This document shows, piece by piece, positions 6,993-15,959 of a stretch of 64,000 nt of DNA; positions within the stretch are counted from its first letter, which is position 1; every line of letters starts with the position of its first letter. Position numbers and translations under genes: made by a program. The DNA comes from Vagococcus fluvialis bH819 (GTDB taxonomy: Bacteria; Bacillota; Bacilli; Lactobacillales; Vagococcaceae): contig NZ_FWFD01000005.1 of the NCBI RefSeq assembly GCF_900163795.1, forward strand, positions 1 through 64,000, in the 5' to 3' direction. The notes under the pieces were generated by a model, which made no database searches, had not been told where the DNA came from, and saw only the letters and a list, made by a program, of their open reading frames with translations.

Positions 6993-7529
6993 ATGCGTGT
7001 ACCTAAAGAAGGAGAGTTTATAACGATCCAAAGTTACAAGCATGACGGGAGCTTACATCGAACTTGGCGTGACACGATGGTTTTAAAAACCAGTGAGTGT
7101 TCTATTATTGGGATGAATGATCACACGTTAGTGACTGAATCTGATGGTAGAAGATGGGTGACACGAGAGCCGGCTATTTTGTATTTTCATACAAAGTATT
7201 GGTTCAATATAATTGCTATGATACGTGAGAAAGGAGTTTCTTATTACTGTAATCTGGCTTCACCTTATGTTTTAGATGAAGAAGCCTTGAAATACATTGA
7301 TTATGATTTGGATATTAAAGTTTTTCCAGATGGAGAAAAACGTTTATTGGATGTGGATGAGTATGAAGACCATAGACAAGAGATGAATTATTCAGATGAA
7401 ATTGATCTTGTATTAAAAGAAAACGTCAAGATATTGGTAGACTGGATTAACAATGAAAAGGGACCTTTTTCTATGGAGTACGTTGATGTTTGGTACGAAA
7501 GGTATCAACAATTATCAAGAAGACAGTAA
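6993..7529 (+). CDS. Nucleoside tri/diphosphatase (Ntdp, DUF402 family)
   Basis: The 178-residue protein closely follows the DUF402/UPF0374 family (Bacillus YgaC type). [25 protein letters not shown] is the family N-terminus. [19 protein letters not shown] and the run [30 protein letters not shown] carry the metal-binding acidic residues. Family members hydrolyse nucleoside di- and triphosphates with a divalent metal. The start matches the family start; GAGG sits too close to it, so AGGG at 6979-6982 is the likelier ribosome site. It is monocistronic, with a strong terminator 35 bases after the stop. Confidence 0.9.
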   Translation: MRVPKEGEFITIQSYKHDGSLHRTWRDTMVLKTSECSIIGMNDHTLVTESDGRRWVTREPAILYFHTKYWFNIIAMIREKGVSYYCNLASPYVLDEEALKYIDYDLDIKVFPDGEKRLLDVDEYEDHRQEMNYSDEIDLVLKENVKILVDWINNEKGPFSMEYVDVWYERYQQLSRRQ

Positions 7530-7564
7530 GACTAATCCATCATGTTACGTAGAAAATAATAAAA

Positions 7565-7600
7565 AGAAACGTTAGGAAAAATCCTAACGTTTCTTTTTTT
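7565..7600 (+). terminator. Terminator of the phosphatase gene
   Basis: A 13-bp perfect stem, AGAAACGTTAGGA (7565-7577) with TCCTAACGTTTCT (7582-7594), 4-base loop, then a run of T. A classic intrinsic terminator. Confidence 0.95.
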
Positions 7601-7759
7601 GAAGTTGCTTGGAGTAAACCGTTTTTTTTTCACCTTATTAATGACGGGAAGATAAAAACTACTCCTACGGCAACTTCAAACTGTAGAATCAATCAAAAAA
7701 GCTGATTGTTTCGACAGTTCTCCAGTTCCTTGGAGTAAACCGTTTTTCTCTTCACCTTA
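7601..7759. repeat. Family-1 hairpin repeat, copy B (reverse), with truncated second copy
   Basis: Read on the minus strand, the full unit runs from about 7759 to 7639, and a partial second unit runs from about 7638 to 7601. Arms include ACTCC/GGAGT, AACT/AGTT-type pairs and an inner ACTGT...ACAGT stem flanking CAATCA/TGATTG. Its first three bases (TAA on the minus strand) form the stop codon of the lipoprotein gene. It fills the space between two convergent genes. Confidence 0.7.
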
Positions 7760-8878
7760 TTTTAAAATAGACTCGATTTCTTTGTATTGTTCTTCTGATA
7801 AGACTGTTTTATAGTTTGCTAGTAGATTTTCTTTTGTTTTGTCGTCGATTTGATCTTTGTGTTCTTTTAGGGCTTTAGTTGCTTCTTGGAAATCAGCATC
7901 AGAAATTTCTTCTTTTTGTCCGGCAGGAGCACCTTGTGGGAAGAGTTTTTCTAGTTCTTTAGAAGAGATAATATCTTCTTTTTTAGGTAGCTTGATGTCG
8001 GCTTTTTTATCTTTCATTGTTGTACTCATTTTCATTTTTAGTGATTTGATGCCTGCTTCTGTATCTTTTGGTACCATCTTAATGGCCATAGTTGTTTTAT
8101 CTTTTTTAATGTCTACACTAGTTTTAACTGAAATATCTTTGATTTCATCGAAAGCTTTGTCTAAATCAGCACTTTTATCCTTAGTGCTGTCAGCTGTAAT
8201 TTTAATCATTTGCGTTAATTCTTCTTTGGTAAAGGTATGAGTAACGACATCCTCTTTTTTTGTAAATGTTTTTTTATCTAATCCTGTTAAGAACTCTGTG
8301 TATTTTTTAGTCATCTCTTGACGATTTTTTTCCGATTGTTGGAATTGTTTTGAAGCATCTTGTAATTCTTTTTTACTTGCAGTATCTGCATCGATATCTA
8401 AAAGATCAAGGTATTTACCTTTTAATTTTGACATATCTAACTGACTCGTGTCTACAGCACCTTGAGACATAGAACCGACTATATTCATGATGTATTCATA
8501 AATATCTGTGGCTAAGTACATTTTAGGCTCTTTACCAAAGGAACCAACCATATTGATTGGCATCTCCATCCCAAGCGCTTTGACTTTCATATCTATTCCA
8601 AAGGCTTTCTCTTTTTCAAGATCAGCTTTTACGGTGCCGTCAATTGAGGCATCTTTGATTTGTGTGACCATCATATTGATCATGGGATTAGTTTTTGCTT
8701 CTGGTGAGTCGGTTACTTCAATCTCTTCGATTGCCATATTGAAATCCCAAGTGCCAACTGTTTGCTTATTTTGTGATTCCATATACCCGATAAACTCGTC
8801 TTGAGGGCTTTTTCCACATGAAGCTAAAATAATAACTGCCAAACTTAAACTGGCAACTGTTCCTAATTTCTTTTTCAT
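7757..8878 (-). CDS. Secreted lipoprotein of unknown function
   Basis: A 373-residue protein with a lipoprotein signal peptide: KKK start, hydrophobic core, lipobox LASC with Cys21. The mature part is rich in Lys, Asp and Met, with alternating strands such as GTVKADLEKEKAFGIDMKVKALGM. This recalls the beta-rich LppX/LolA-like lipid- or ligand-holding lipoproteins of Firmicutes, but no family is clearly recognised. A Lys-rich helical middle (residues about 165-200) and a helical C-terminus follow. It has its own promoter. Its stop codon is supplied by hairpin repeat copy B, so the repeat may have replaced the original 3' end. Confidence 0.75.
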   Translation of the reverse strand: MKKKLGTVASLSLAVIILASCGKSPQDEFIGYMESQNKQTVGTWDFNMAIEEIEVTDSPEAKTNPMINMMVTQIKDASIDGTVKADLEKEKAFGIDMKVKALGMEMPINMVGSFGKEPKMYLATDIYEYIMNIVGSMSQGAVDTSQLDMSKLKGKYLDLLDIDADTASKKELQDASKQFQQSEKNRQEMTKKYTEFLTGLDKKTFTKKEDVVTHTFTKEELTQMIKITADSTKDKSADLDKAFDEIKDISVKTSVDIKKDKTTMAIKMVPKDTEAGIKSLKMKMSTTMKDKKADIKLPKKEDIISSKELEKLFPQGAPAGQKEEISDADFQEATKALKEHKDQIDDKTKENLLANYKTVLSEEQYKEIESILK

Positions 8879-8910
8879 TTTTTACACTCTCCTATCATAC
8901 TTACCCTTTA

Positions 8911-8939
8911 AATGTATAAAAAGAATTAAACGATGTCAA
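8911..8939 (-). promoter_or_regulatory. Promoter of the lipoprotein gene
   Basis: On the minus strand: -35 TTGACA (8939-8934), 17-base spacer, -10 TACATT (8916-8911), and a ribosome site AGGAGAG shortly before the ATG at 8878. Confidence 0.7.
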
Positions 8940-9058
8940 TTCTTTTTCAATGCTTATTTGTTTGTGTATTTATATGTTTGTTTTTTAGAAAAGATAGGGC
9001 AACTGTTCTTTTTGTTGTTGAAACGGAAAAAGGGAGAATGGTAAATAAAGGAATGCCT

Positions 9059-9487
9059 TTATATTTTTTTAGACATTTCAAAGTGCTTAATACCAGCTTC
9101 AAAATAAGCATCACTTTCAACTGTGTAGCCAATTGATTCGTAAAAGCCGACAGCACTTTCTTGTGCACCTAGAACAAGTATCTGGGCACCATCTTTTTTT
9201 GCTGCTGCTTCTGAGAATAATACTAATTTCTTAGCATACCCTCTTTTTCTTGCTTTTTTGAGGATAGCCATCCGTTGTATTTTAAAAACGTGGTTCCCTT
9301 TATCCAGTAATCTAACAGTTCCTTGTGGTTGATCGTTATCATAAAGAACAAAGTGTAGACACTCGTTTTCTTGGTCTATTTCGATAGCTAAGGGAATCTT
9401 TTGTTCTTTGACAAATACGTCTTGCCGAATCATTAGTGCGTCTTGATAAGTCGTTGAATGGCTATCTGTTGTTTGCTTGATGTTCAT
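9059..9487 (-). CDS. GNAT family N-acetyltransferase (YjcF-like)
   Basis: The 142-residue protein has the GNAT acetyl-CoA-binding pattern: strand IQRMAILKKARKRGYAKKLVLFSEAAAKKDG, holding the R/Q-x-x-G-x-G/A loop as RKRGYA, then GAQESAVGFYESIGYTVESDAYFEAGIKHFEMSKKI. The early RQDVFVKEQKIP motif is typical of the YjcF/ElaA branch. The acceptor substrate is unknown. It is transcribed away from the AI-2E family gene, and no close partner suggests a pathway. Confidence 0.9.
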   Translation of the reverse strand: MNIKQTTDSHSTTYQDALMIRQDVFVKEQKIPLAIEIDQENECLHFVLYDNDQPQGTVRLLDKGNHVFKIQRMAILKKARKRGYAKKLVLFSEAAAKKDGAQILVLGAQESAVGFYESIGYTVESDAYFEAGIKHFEMSKKI

Positions 9488-9629
9488 CGTTAAGGCACTC
9501 CTTTTTTGATTTAGTAAAAAATAATAAAAGCAATTTTAGTTAAATTATATTATACTATAGGGTAATTATAGAAACAAAAAAGAAACTCTGTTTTCTATCT
9601 ATGATCTAATCTAATTGGAGGAACTAAAA

Positions 9630-10754
9630 ATGTATGATAAATTGAAACGATCGAAATTAATGTTTTGGTCCATTGAATTATTAGTAATTGCTACACTAAT
9701 CTTAGTCGGTACCAAAATAAATTTTTTATTTAGACCGATTGGCACGATGTTTACCACCATGTTTGCTCCTATCTTAATTTCTGGGTTTTTATACTATTGT
9801 TTTAAACCAGTTGTTTCTTTTTTAGAGAAAAAAGGTGTAGGAAAAACTTTATCAGTAACGATTGTGATGCTTCTTCTAGTGGGCATTATCGTGTTATCTA
9901 TTTCTTCTTTGATTCCTAATTTAATTAATCAAATTGCTGCGTTAACTAGAAAAATGCCTCAATTTATTACGACTGTTGAATCATGGGCAGATCAATTAAG
10001 TAATCAGCCAATGCTTCAGAATTTAGACGTTCAGTCTTATATTGATAAGTGGAATTTATCGCTTGGCAATATTGCACAGTCAACATTTAATGGATTGAGT
10101 TCTGGGATTGGTTCTATTGTTTCTTCTGTTGCAGGAATTGTGATGTTAGTTGTGACTGTACCGTTTATCCTATTCTATATGTTAAAAGATGGTCATAAGT
10201 TTATCCCAGCGATTGAACCTTATTTACCAACAAAGCATAAAAATGAAATGATCGAGCTTCTAAGTAAAATGGGTGAAACGATTTCTAAATACATTAGTGG
10301 TCAAATGATCGAATGTTTATTTGTAGGCGTATCAACCAGCCTTGGTTACATGTTGATTGGGGTAGATTATGCCTTTCTTTTTGGTTTTATCGCAGGCCTA
10401 ACGAATATGATCCCTTATATCGGTCCTTATATCGGATTAGCTCCTGCTGTCTTTATTACCGTTTTTTCAGATCCTTGGAAAGCAGCTCTGGCTTGTGTCG
10501 TTGTTCTGATTGTTCAACAAATTGATGGTAATATTATTTATCCGAATGTAATTGGTAAAAGCCTAGATATTCATCCATTAACTATTATCATTATTTTACT
10601 TGTTGCTGGAAATATCGCTGGTTTACTAGGTATGATTTTAGGGGTACCTTTCTACGCAGTGTGTAAAACTGTTTTTGTCTATGTGTTTAACATGATAAAA
10701 TTAAATAAGCAAGAAACACCACCAACTCAACAGATCGAAGAACCTAAAAAATAG
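9630..10754 (+). CDS. AI-2E family transporter (PerM/YdiK-like)
   Basis: A 374-residue membrane protein with about eight hydrophobic segments, in the two-then-soluble-then-five arrangement of the AI-2E exporter/PerM superfamily. Typical motifs are PFILFYMLKDG, GQMIECLFVGV, GLTNMIPYIGPYIG and IIYPNVIGKSLDIHPLTIII. Members export small molecules or exchange ions; the substrate is not predictable. ATG 9630 is chosen because GGAGG (9617-9621) lies 8 bases upstream; an in-frame TTG at 9615 overlaps that site. The CNNM-like gene downstream has its own promoter. Confidence 0.92.
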   Translation: MYDKLKRSKLMFWSIELLVIATLILVGTKINFLFRPIGTMFTTMFAPILISGFLYYCFKPVVSFLEKKGVGKTLSVTIVMLLLVGIIVLSISSLIPNLINQIAALTRKMPQFITTVESWADQLSNQPMLQNLDVQSYIDKWNLSLGNIAQSTFNGLSSGIGSIVSSVAGIVMLVVTVPFILFYMLKDGHKFIPAIEPYLPTKHKNEMIELLSKMGETISKYISGQMIECLFVGVSTSLGYMLIGVDYAFLFGFIAGLTNMIPYIGPYIGLAPAVFITVFSDPWKAALACVVVLIVQQIDGNIIYPNVIGKSLDIHPLTIIIILLVAGNIAGLLGMILGVPFYAVCKTVFVYVFNMIKLNKQETPPTQQIEEPKK

Positions 10755-10764
10755 TTGTTTCTGA

Positions 10765-10793
10765 TTGTCAAACTTGCTATAGTGTGATACGAT
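10765..10793 (+). promoter_or_regulatory. Promoter of the CNNM/CorC gene
   Basis: -35 TTGTCA (10765-10770), 17-base spacer, -10 TACGAT (10788-10793). Moderate match to the vegetative consensus. Confidence 0.5.
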
Positions 10794-10851
10794 TTTCTGG
10801 TAATTGTTTTAAACATTACAACTTATATTTATGTTAGGAGAGAACAAGCTT

Positions 10852-12237
10852 ATGAACGCTGACCCTGATAGTCAGTCTATTTTAATCAACATCATTATTT
10901 TAATCATCTTAACGTTACTAAATGCTTTTTTTGCAGCTGCAGAGATGGCAGTGGTATCTGTTAACAGAAGTCGCCTTGAAGCAAAAGCTGAGGAGGGTGA
11001 GAAATCTTCCGTTAAGTTATTACGATTGATTAATGATTCTGGTAATTTTTTATCAACCATTCAAGTAGGTATTACCTTAGTCACTATTTTATCTGGTGCG
11101 TCTTTAGCTAATTCATTTGCTAGAGAACTTGCTCCATTATTTGGTGAAGCAACTTGGGCGAAACAAGCGTCCCAATTTATCGTTTTGATCTTATTAACGT
11201 ATATTTCGATTGTTTTTGGTGAATTATATCCAAAAAGAATTGCTCTTAATAAGTCAGAAGAAGTTGCAAAATTTGTGATGGGACCTATTAAGTTTTTAGG
11301 AATCATTATGAAACCTTTTGTTTGGTTACTTTCAAGTTCTACTAATTTATTAAGCCGTTTAACTCCCATGACGTTTGATGACGTTGATGATAAAATGACG
11401 AGAGAAGAAATGGCTTATATCTTAACCAATGAAGGCGTCCTTGATTCTGGGGAACTTGAGATGGTGCAAGGCATTTTCGATATGGATACAACACTTGCTC
11501 GTGAAGTCATGGTTCCAAGAACCGAAAGTTTTATGATCGATATTCATGATTCGTCTGAAGAGAATATAGATAAAGTTTTATCCAATAATTTTTCAAGAAT
11601 CCCTGTTTATGATGACGATAAAGATCGCATCATTGGTATTCTACACTTAAAAAACTTATTAAAAGAAGCAAGAAAATCTGGTTTTGATGATTTAGATTTA
11701 TTAAAAGTGATACATGAACCATTATTTGTTCCAGAAACTATTTTTATTGATGATTTGTTAATTGAACTTAAAAGAACACAAAATCATATGGCAATCCTTT
11801 TGGATGAATATGGTGGCGTGGCTGGTTTAGTAACATTGGAAGATTTATTAGAAGAAATCGTCGGTGAAATTGACGACGAATCGGATGAATTGACGATTGA
11901 AGAGTTATTCGAAAAAATTGGCGAAGATGAATACTTGGTTCAGGCAAAAATGCCAATCGATGATTTTAATGAATCATTTGGTACAAATTTAGCGATGAAC
12001 GACGTAGACACGATGGCAGGATATGTTATTACTGCTTTAGGTGTCATTCCTGAAGTAGATGAAACCTTATCAATTGATGTGGAAAACGTCACTCTGACAA
12101 CGCATAAAGTTGAAGGAACTCGTCTTTTAGAAATTAAGGTAAAAGTCCATGAAATAGAAGATGAGCCTGAAGAAGAGAAATATCGACTATTAAAAGGTTC
12201 GAGTGATCGTGAGAAGAGTAAGGAAAAAGAAGAGTAG
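10852..12237 (+). CDS. CNNM/CorC-family transporter (hemolysin-like)
   Basis: A 461-residue protein with three parts. A DUF21/CNNM membrane domain has three or four hydrophobic segments (residues about 8-190) and the FFAAAEMAVVSVNRSRLEAKAEEG motif. A pair of CBS domains carries the family signature REVMVPRTE, ILHLKNLL and DEYGGVAGLVTLEDLLEEIVGEIDDE. A C-terminal CorC_HlyC domain (about 350-430) is followed by a charged tail. CNNM/CorC proteins handle Mg2+ or related cations; the old name hemolysin is historical. ATG 10852 is used because AGGAGA at 10837-10842 fits it, while the upstream in-frame ATG at 10831 has none. A perfect terminator follows. Confidence 0.92.
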   Translation: MNADPDSQSILINIIILIILTLLNAFFAAAEMAVVSVNRSRLEAKAEEGEKSSVKLLRLINDSGNFLSTIQVGITLVTILSGASLANSFARELAPLFGEATWAKQASQFIVLILLTYISIVFGELYPKRIALNKSEEVAKFVMGPIKFLGIIMKPFVWLLSSSTNLLSRLTPMTFDDVDDKMTREEMAYILTNEGVLDSGELEMVQGIFDMDTTLAREVMVPRTESFMIDIHDSSEENIDKVLSNNFSRIPVYDDDKDRIIGILHLKNLLKEARKSGFDDLDLLKVIHEPLFVPETIFIDDLLIELKRTQNHMAILLDEYGGVAGLVTLEDLLEEIVGEIDDESDELTIEELFEKIGEDEYLVQAKMPIDDFNESFGTNLAMNDVDTMAGYVITALGVIPEVDETLSIDVENVTLTTHKVEGTRLLEIKVKVHEIEDEPEEEKYRLLKGSSDREKSKEKEE

Positions 12238-12238
12238 G

Positions 12239-12276
12239 GAGAGGCTGACTCAAAATGTCAGCCTCTCTTATTTTTT
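12239..12276 (+). terminator. Terminator of the CNNM/CorC gene
   Basis: An 11-bp perfect stem, GAGAGGCTGAC (12239-12249) with GTCAGCCTCTC (12257-12267), 7-base loop, then a T-rich run. Confidence 0.95.
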
Positions 12277-12322
12277 AGTAGTAACAAACAATTTTTGACC
12301 ATTTTATTTTATAAAATAAAAT

Positions 12323-12351
12323 TTGAATATTCAAGAGAGTATATTTATAGT
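12323..12351 (+). promoter_or_regulatory. Promoter of the DUF6020-like gene
   Basis: -35 TTGAAT (12323-12328), 17-base spacer, -10 TATAGT (12346-12351). Confidence 0.65.
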
Positions 12352-12392
12352 AGAATAAAACTATGCGTTAAATGAAATATAGGTAGGAGGAT

Positions 12393-12407
12393 ATGTGTTT
12401 TTTCTAA
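12393..12407 (+). CDS. Possible four-codon leader ORF (MCFF)
   Basis: A strong ribosome site AGGAGG (12385-12390) is followed at once by ATG TGT TTT TTC TAA. The next in-frame ATG, at 12426, has no good ribosome site, so the large gene may rely on re-initiation or coupling from this leader. Alternatively the ribosome site and start are remnants of a longer N-terminus broken by two stop codons (12405 and 12420). Confidence 0.3.
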   Translation: MCFF

Positions 12408-12425
12408 ATACATAAAAAGTAGAAA

Positions 12426-14333
12426 ATGAAAAAAAAGATAAGTTTAGTATTAATGGCTTTTATTATGTCATGTGGTTTGGTAATGACACCTCAGCCGCAT
12501 AATTTAAGTGGAGGCACTTATGGAAGAATATCCAATGTCTTTATAAAATTTGTCTATCATTTATTTGATGATTTAATGAATTCAATCACTGTTAATCGAA
12601 TTATTGTTACCATGATATTTGTTCTGATGTATCTTTGTTTAAAATTTATTAGTGAGAAAGCGATCAAGCTAAATTGGATTCAGTATTTATTATCGGCAAT
12701 TTTATCGGTATTTGCCGTTTCAGGATTAGCATTTTCTTATCCTGATTTAAAAGAGGGTAGTTGGAGCATATTATTTGAAAGTAATACTCAAATAGTGAAA
12801 ACAGTTATCTTATTTTTATCTTGGTTATGGTTTTACAATTTATTACAAGCTTTATTAGTTTATATGTTAACTCAGTTTGAGATGAAAGAACAAAATTTAG
12901 ATAAATTTGAGAAATTCAAGATTTTTAATTTTGCAAGAAAGCATGTATTCTTTTCTGCTTTAATATTGTACTTAGTATTAGTGATACCTGTTGTTTTAAT
13001 GGACTTTCCAGGAACGGTTTCTTACGATACATTGATTCAATTAATTCAGTTTAATCGAGATATGGAGCTTAGAAATGATCATCCGATTTTTTCAACAGCA
13101 ATGTTTGGGAATGCAGTGAAGATTGGAACTAAATTAGGTTATCCTTCACTGGGTGTCTTTTTCCATAGTTTATATCATATGGTAGGTTCTGGTTTACTCG
13201 TTGCTTTTAGTTCTTGGGTCATTTATCAAATAACTGACAAGAAAAAGATGGCCTATAGTTACGTTGTATTGGTAGGACTTTTACCAATTATGACTAATCT
13301 GATTACAGTGCCAGTAAAAGATACTATGTTTTCACATGCTTTTGCTGCTTGTGTGGCAAGTGCTTGTTTATATTTATATAAAAAAGACCTGTATTATAAA
13401 AATAAAATATATTTAGTAACGATTGTCTCATTAACATTAGCAATACTACTTAGAAAGAATGCTATTTATGCAGTTATTCCACTGTTAATCATTTTAATTC
13501 CATTCGAGCTATTTAAGCTTTACCGTAAAAAAGCAACTCATTTCATGTTGATCGCACTGATTATTTTACCAATCGGGATAGCGACTCTTATTGAAAATGG
13601 CTTAGTGTCTCATTATCAAGTAAATTCAGCCGTTTTAGAAAGAGAAAAACTATCTGTGCCACTTCAACAAACAGCAAGATACGTGAAAAAATATGGTGAC
13701 GAAGTAACTCCTAGTGAGAAAAAAGCAATCAATAAAGTTATCAAGTATGAAGGAATTCCTGATAGATATCTGCCGACTAGGTCTGATCCGATTAAAGAAT
13801 CTTTCCAAGAAGGAGCTTCTTCTGAGGACATAAAAGAATATATGGGCGTTTGGGCAAAACAATTTGCGAAACATCCTGCCGTTTATTTTGAAGCAACTAT
13901 GCACCAAATATTCCCGTTGTTCACAATGACTAACTACAATGGTTATTATGCGAGTCTAGAATCAACATCTAAAATAACACCTTGGGCTAATTCGCATTTT
14001 GAAATTTACAATTTAACACAACCACAAGTTAATACTGATCTTAGCTTAGCTAAATTAAGCTACTCAAAATTATTTGATTCGTTACCCTTATTAGGATTAT
14101 TAAATAATTATTCATTGTATATTATCCTAATCTTGATGGTTTTAGCGTTGGCTTTGTATCACAAAATGTCTAAGTTACTGTGGCTATTGCTACCGACACT
14201 ACTCCTTTTAGGTACTTTAGTCGTGGGACCTTTAATGATTGGTTACCATCGTTATTACATACCATTTGTATTACTTGCACCAATTTATTTGGTAGTAATA
14301 TATAAAGAATTTAATTTAAAAGAAGACAATTAA
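12426..14333 (+). CDS. Polytopic membrane protein, DUF6020/GT-C-like
   Basis: A 635-residue protein with about 12 or more hydrophobic segments. A large non-membrane region sits near residues 400-500. MDFPGTVSYDTLIQLIQFNRDMELRNDHPIFSTAMFG after the fifth helix carries acidic residues in the first long loop, as in lipid-linked-sugar-dependent GT-C transferases. It resembles the DUF6020 group found in enterococcal surface-polymer loci. I infer it attaches a sugar to an extracytoplasmic polymer from a polyprenyl-phosphate donor; the family itself is uncharacterised. It has its own promoter and terminator, ahead of the related glycosylation operon. Translation start is weakly supported (see the leader ORF). 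Confidence 0.7.
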   Translation: MKKKISLVLMAFIMSCGLVMTPQPHNLSGGTYGRISNVFIKFVYHLFDDLMNSITVNRIIVTMIFVLMYLCLKFISEKAIKLNWIQYLLSAILSVFAVSGLAFSYPDLKEGSWSILFESNTQIVKTVILFLSWLWFYNLLQALLVYMLTQFEMKEQNLDKFEKFKIFNFARKHVFFSALILYLVLVIPVVLMDFPGTVSYDTLIQLIQFNRDMELRNDHPIFSTAMFGNAVKIGTKLGYPSLGVFFHSLYHMVGSGLLVAFSSWVIYQITDKKKMAYSYVVLVGLLPIMTNLITVPVKDTMFSHAFAACVASACLYLYKKDLYYKNKIYLVTIVSLTLAILLRKNAIYAVIPLLIILIPFELFKLYRKKATHFMLIALIILPIGIATLIENGLVSHYQVNSAVLEREKLSVPLQQTARYVKKYGDEVTPSEKKAINKVIKYEGIPDRYLPTRSDPIKESFQEGASSEDIKEYMGVWAKQFAKHPAVYFEATMHQIFPLFTMTNYNGYYASLESTSKITPWANSHFEIYNLTQPQVNTDLSLAKLSYSKLFDSLPLLGLLNNYSLYIILILMVLALALYHKMSKLLWLLLPTLLLLGTLVVGPLMIGYHRYYIPFVLLAPIYLVVIYKEFNLKEDN

Positions 14334-14335
14334 TA

Positions 14336-14382
14336 AAAACTCTTTAAAATTAGATTAATATCCTAATTTTAAAGAGTTTTTT
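14336..14382 (+). terminator. Terminator of the DUF6020-like gene
   Basis: An 18-bp perfect stem, AAAACTCTTTAAAATTAG (14336-14353) with CTAATTTTAAAGAGTTTT (14363-14380), then T. Confidence 0.93.
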
Positions 14383-14515
14383 ATAATGGTTGCTTACTAT
14401 TTTAAATTATCAACTAAAAAGGTTATTTTGTTCAAAAAAATTTTTTTGAGGCTATCTTTTTAACTTTATATCCATTAAAATTAAAAAAATAGGTACTTAT
14501 TGTGAGGAGGACAAG

Positions 14516-15922
14516 ATGAATAAAGTAAAATCTATTTGGATTTATGCTGCTTTTATTTTTATTATGTCAATGCTTGTTGTGCTATCGTGGGATGATTTCT
14601 TTTGGGGTGGTATACAAGGAATGGACCAGCTGGCTAATAACTTTGATGGATATAATGGAAGGTATCTAGGCAACTTAATTATAATGGGAATAACAAGGTC
14701 AGTCATCTTGAGAGTTGTTTTATACACAACTGTGAATGTAGGATTAGCATTAGTTATTTCTAAATTACTATCAGATAGAGTGAAGATGAGATACATTGTT
14801 TTAATTTTAATGACACTTCCTATTGATATTTTTAGACAAACATATGGCTGGTTTTCTGGATTTGCTAACTATAACATCTCCAGTTTACTCATTTTAGTAA
14901 TATTCTACCTTGTTTTAAAAAAAGAAAACAGTTGGGTTATGAATATTCTTGTTTTATTAGTTGCTTTTTTAAGTCAATTTTTAGCAGAAAATGTGTCTAT
15001 GGCAAATGTCATTTTAAGCTTTTTAGCTATTATGTTAATGATCTTTACAGATAGAAAAAGGATCTCTTTAGCTGTTTTCTGGTTTATTGGCTCTGTATCT
15101 GGTATGTGGTTAATGCTTCAAAATACAGCCTATCACTCAGACAGTTCAAGAGGGTTATCGAATATTTATTTTTCTGAGTTATTCAAGCATCTTTTGCAAG
15201 ATTGGTCAGAATTAGTAGTAAAAGATAATATATTTTTAATGGCAGTTTTTTCTTTTGTCATCTACTTAGCATTGAAAAAACCAAAACTGATTGGTTCTTA
15301 TTTACTTTTATTTAATATTTATTTTATTGGTAGAGATTATTTAAATATTAGTTTTTATCAAGAACCTTTATATATGTTGTTGGGTGAATTATTATTGATT
15401 GTTATATTTTTTGGAATTCTTATTTATGCAGGTATTAAAGTGCTTGAAGGTTCCGATCGTACTCTTTACTTTATTTTCTTATTTTCTGCATTAGTGATGG
15501 TGGGACCATTTTTAATCGTAACGCCATTTGGACCAAGAAATATCCTTTTAAGTTATCTGCTCTTAGCGATTTCATTAGGCTTAATTTGGGTTAATACCGA
15601 AACGACTATAGAAATTAAAACATTTGATAAATATGTGAAAAGTGTATTCCTTTGCTTAGTTGCATTTTATTTGTTCTTATATGGCGTAAACGGTTTTGAA
15701 AATCAGCGCCGAATTGCTATGATTAAAGAAGCCGATGATCGTGGAGAAAAAGTAGTAGAAGTTAGAAAATTACCTTTTTCGTTTTTAGGACAAGCATTGG
15801 ATGATATCGGATATGGTAGTAGAGCAGATGATTTTAAGTATCATTATAAGATAAAATCAAAAATAAAAATTGAAGTGAAAGGTAGAACAATGCCTTTACC
15901 TTGGATTCAAACAAATAATTAG
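14516..15922 (+). CDS. Polytopic membrane protein, DUF6056/GtrII-like GT-C candidate
   Basis: A 468-residue membrane protein with about 11-12 hydrophobic segments. Between helices 1 and 2 it has DDFFWGGIQGMDQLANNFDGYNGRYLGN; a double Asp followed by a Tyr/Asn/Gly/Arg stretch is typical of DUF6056 and GtrII-like glucosyltransferases. It ends with a soluble tail (from about residue 410). The likely role is moving a glycosyl group from a polyprenyl phosphate onto a wall polymer outside the membrane. GAGGAGG precedes the ATG. It heads a tight five-gene unit with two GT2 enzymes, a DUF2304 protein and an SMR-like transporter. Function is inferred from context. Confidence 0.72.
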   Translation: MNKVKSIWIYAAFIFIMSMLVVLSWDDFFWGGIQGMDQLANNFDGYNGRYLGNLIIMGITRSVILRVVLYTTVNVGLALVISKLLSDRVKMRYIVLILMTLPIDIFRQTYGWFSGFANYNISSLLILVIFYLVLKKENSWVMNILVLLVAFLSQFLAENVSMANVILSFLAIMLMIFTDRKRISLAVFWFIGSVSGMWLMLQNTAYHSDSSRGLSNIYFSELFKHLLQDWSELVVKDNIFLMAVFSFVIYLALKKPKLIGSYLLLFNIYFIGRDYLNISFYQEPLYMLLGELLLIVIFFGILIYAGIKVLEGSDRTLYFIFLFSALVMVGPFLIVTPFGPRNILLSYLLLAISLGLIWVNTETTIEIKTFDKYVKSVFLCLVAFYLFLYGVNGFENQRRIAMIKEADDRGEKVVEVRKLPFSFLGQALDDIGYGSRADDFKYHYKIKSKIKIEVKGRTMPLPWIQTNN

Positions 15923-15959
15923 ACAAAAGGATATTAGTCTAATTTAGGAGGTTTACTTA

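Noticed and set aside
8933-9136. Open frame with a hydrophobic start between the lipoprotein and GNAT genes
   Set aside because: It runs into the GNAT gene on the opposite strand, has no ribosome site, and overlaps the lipoprotein promoter. A chance frame.
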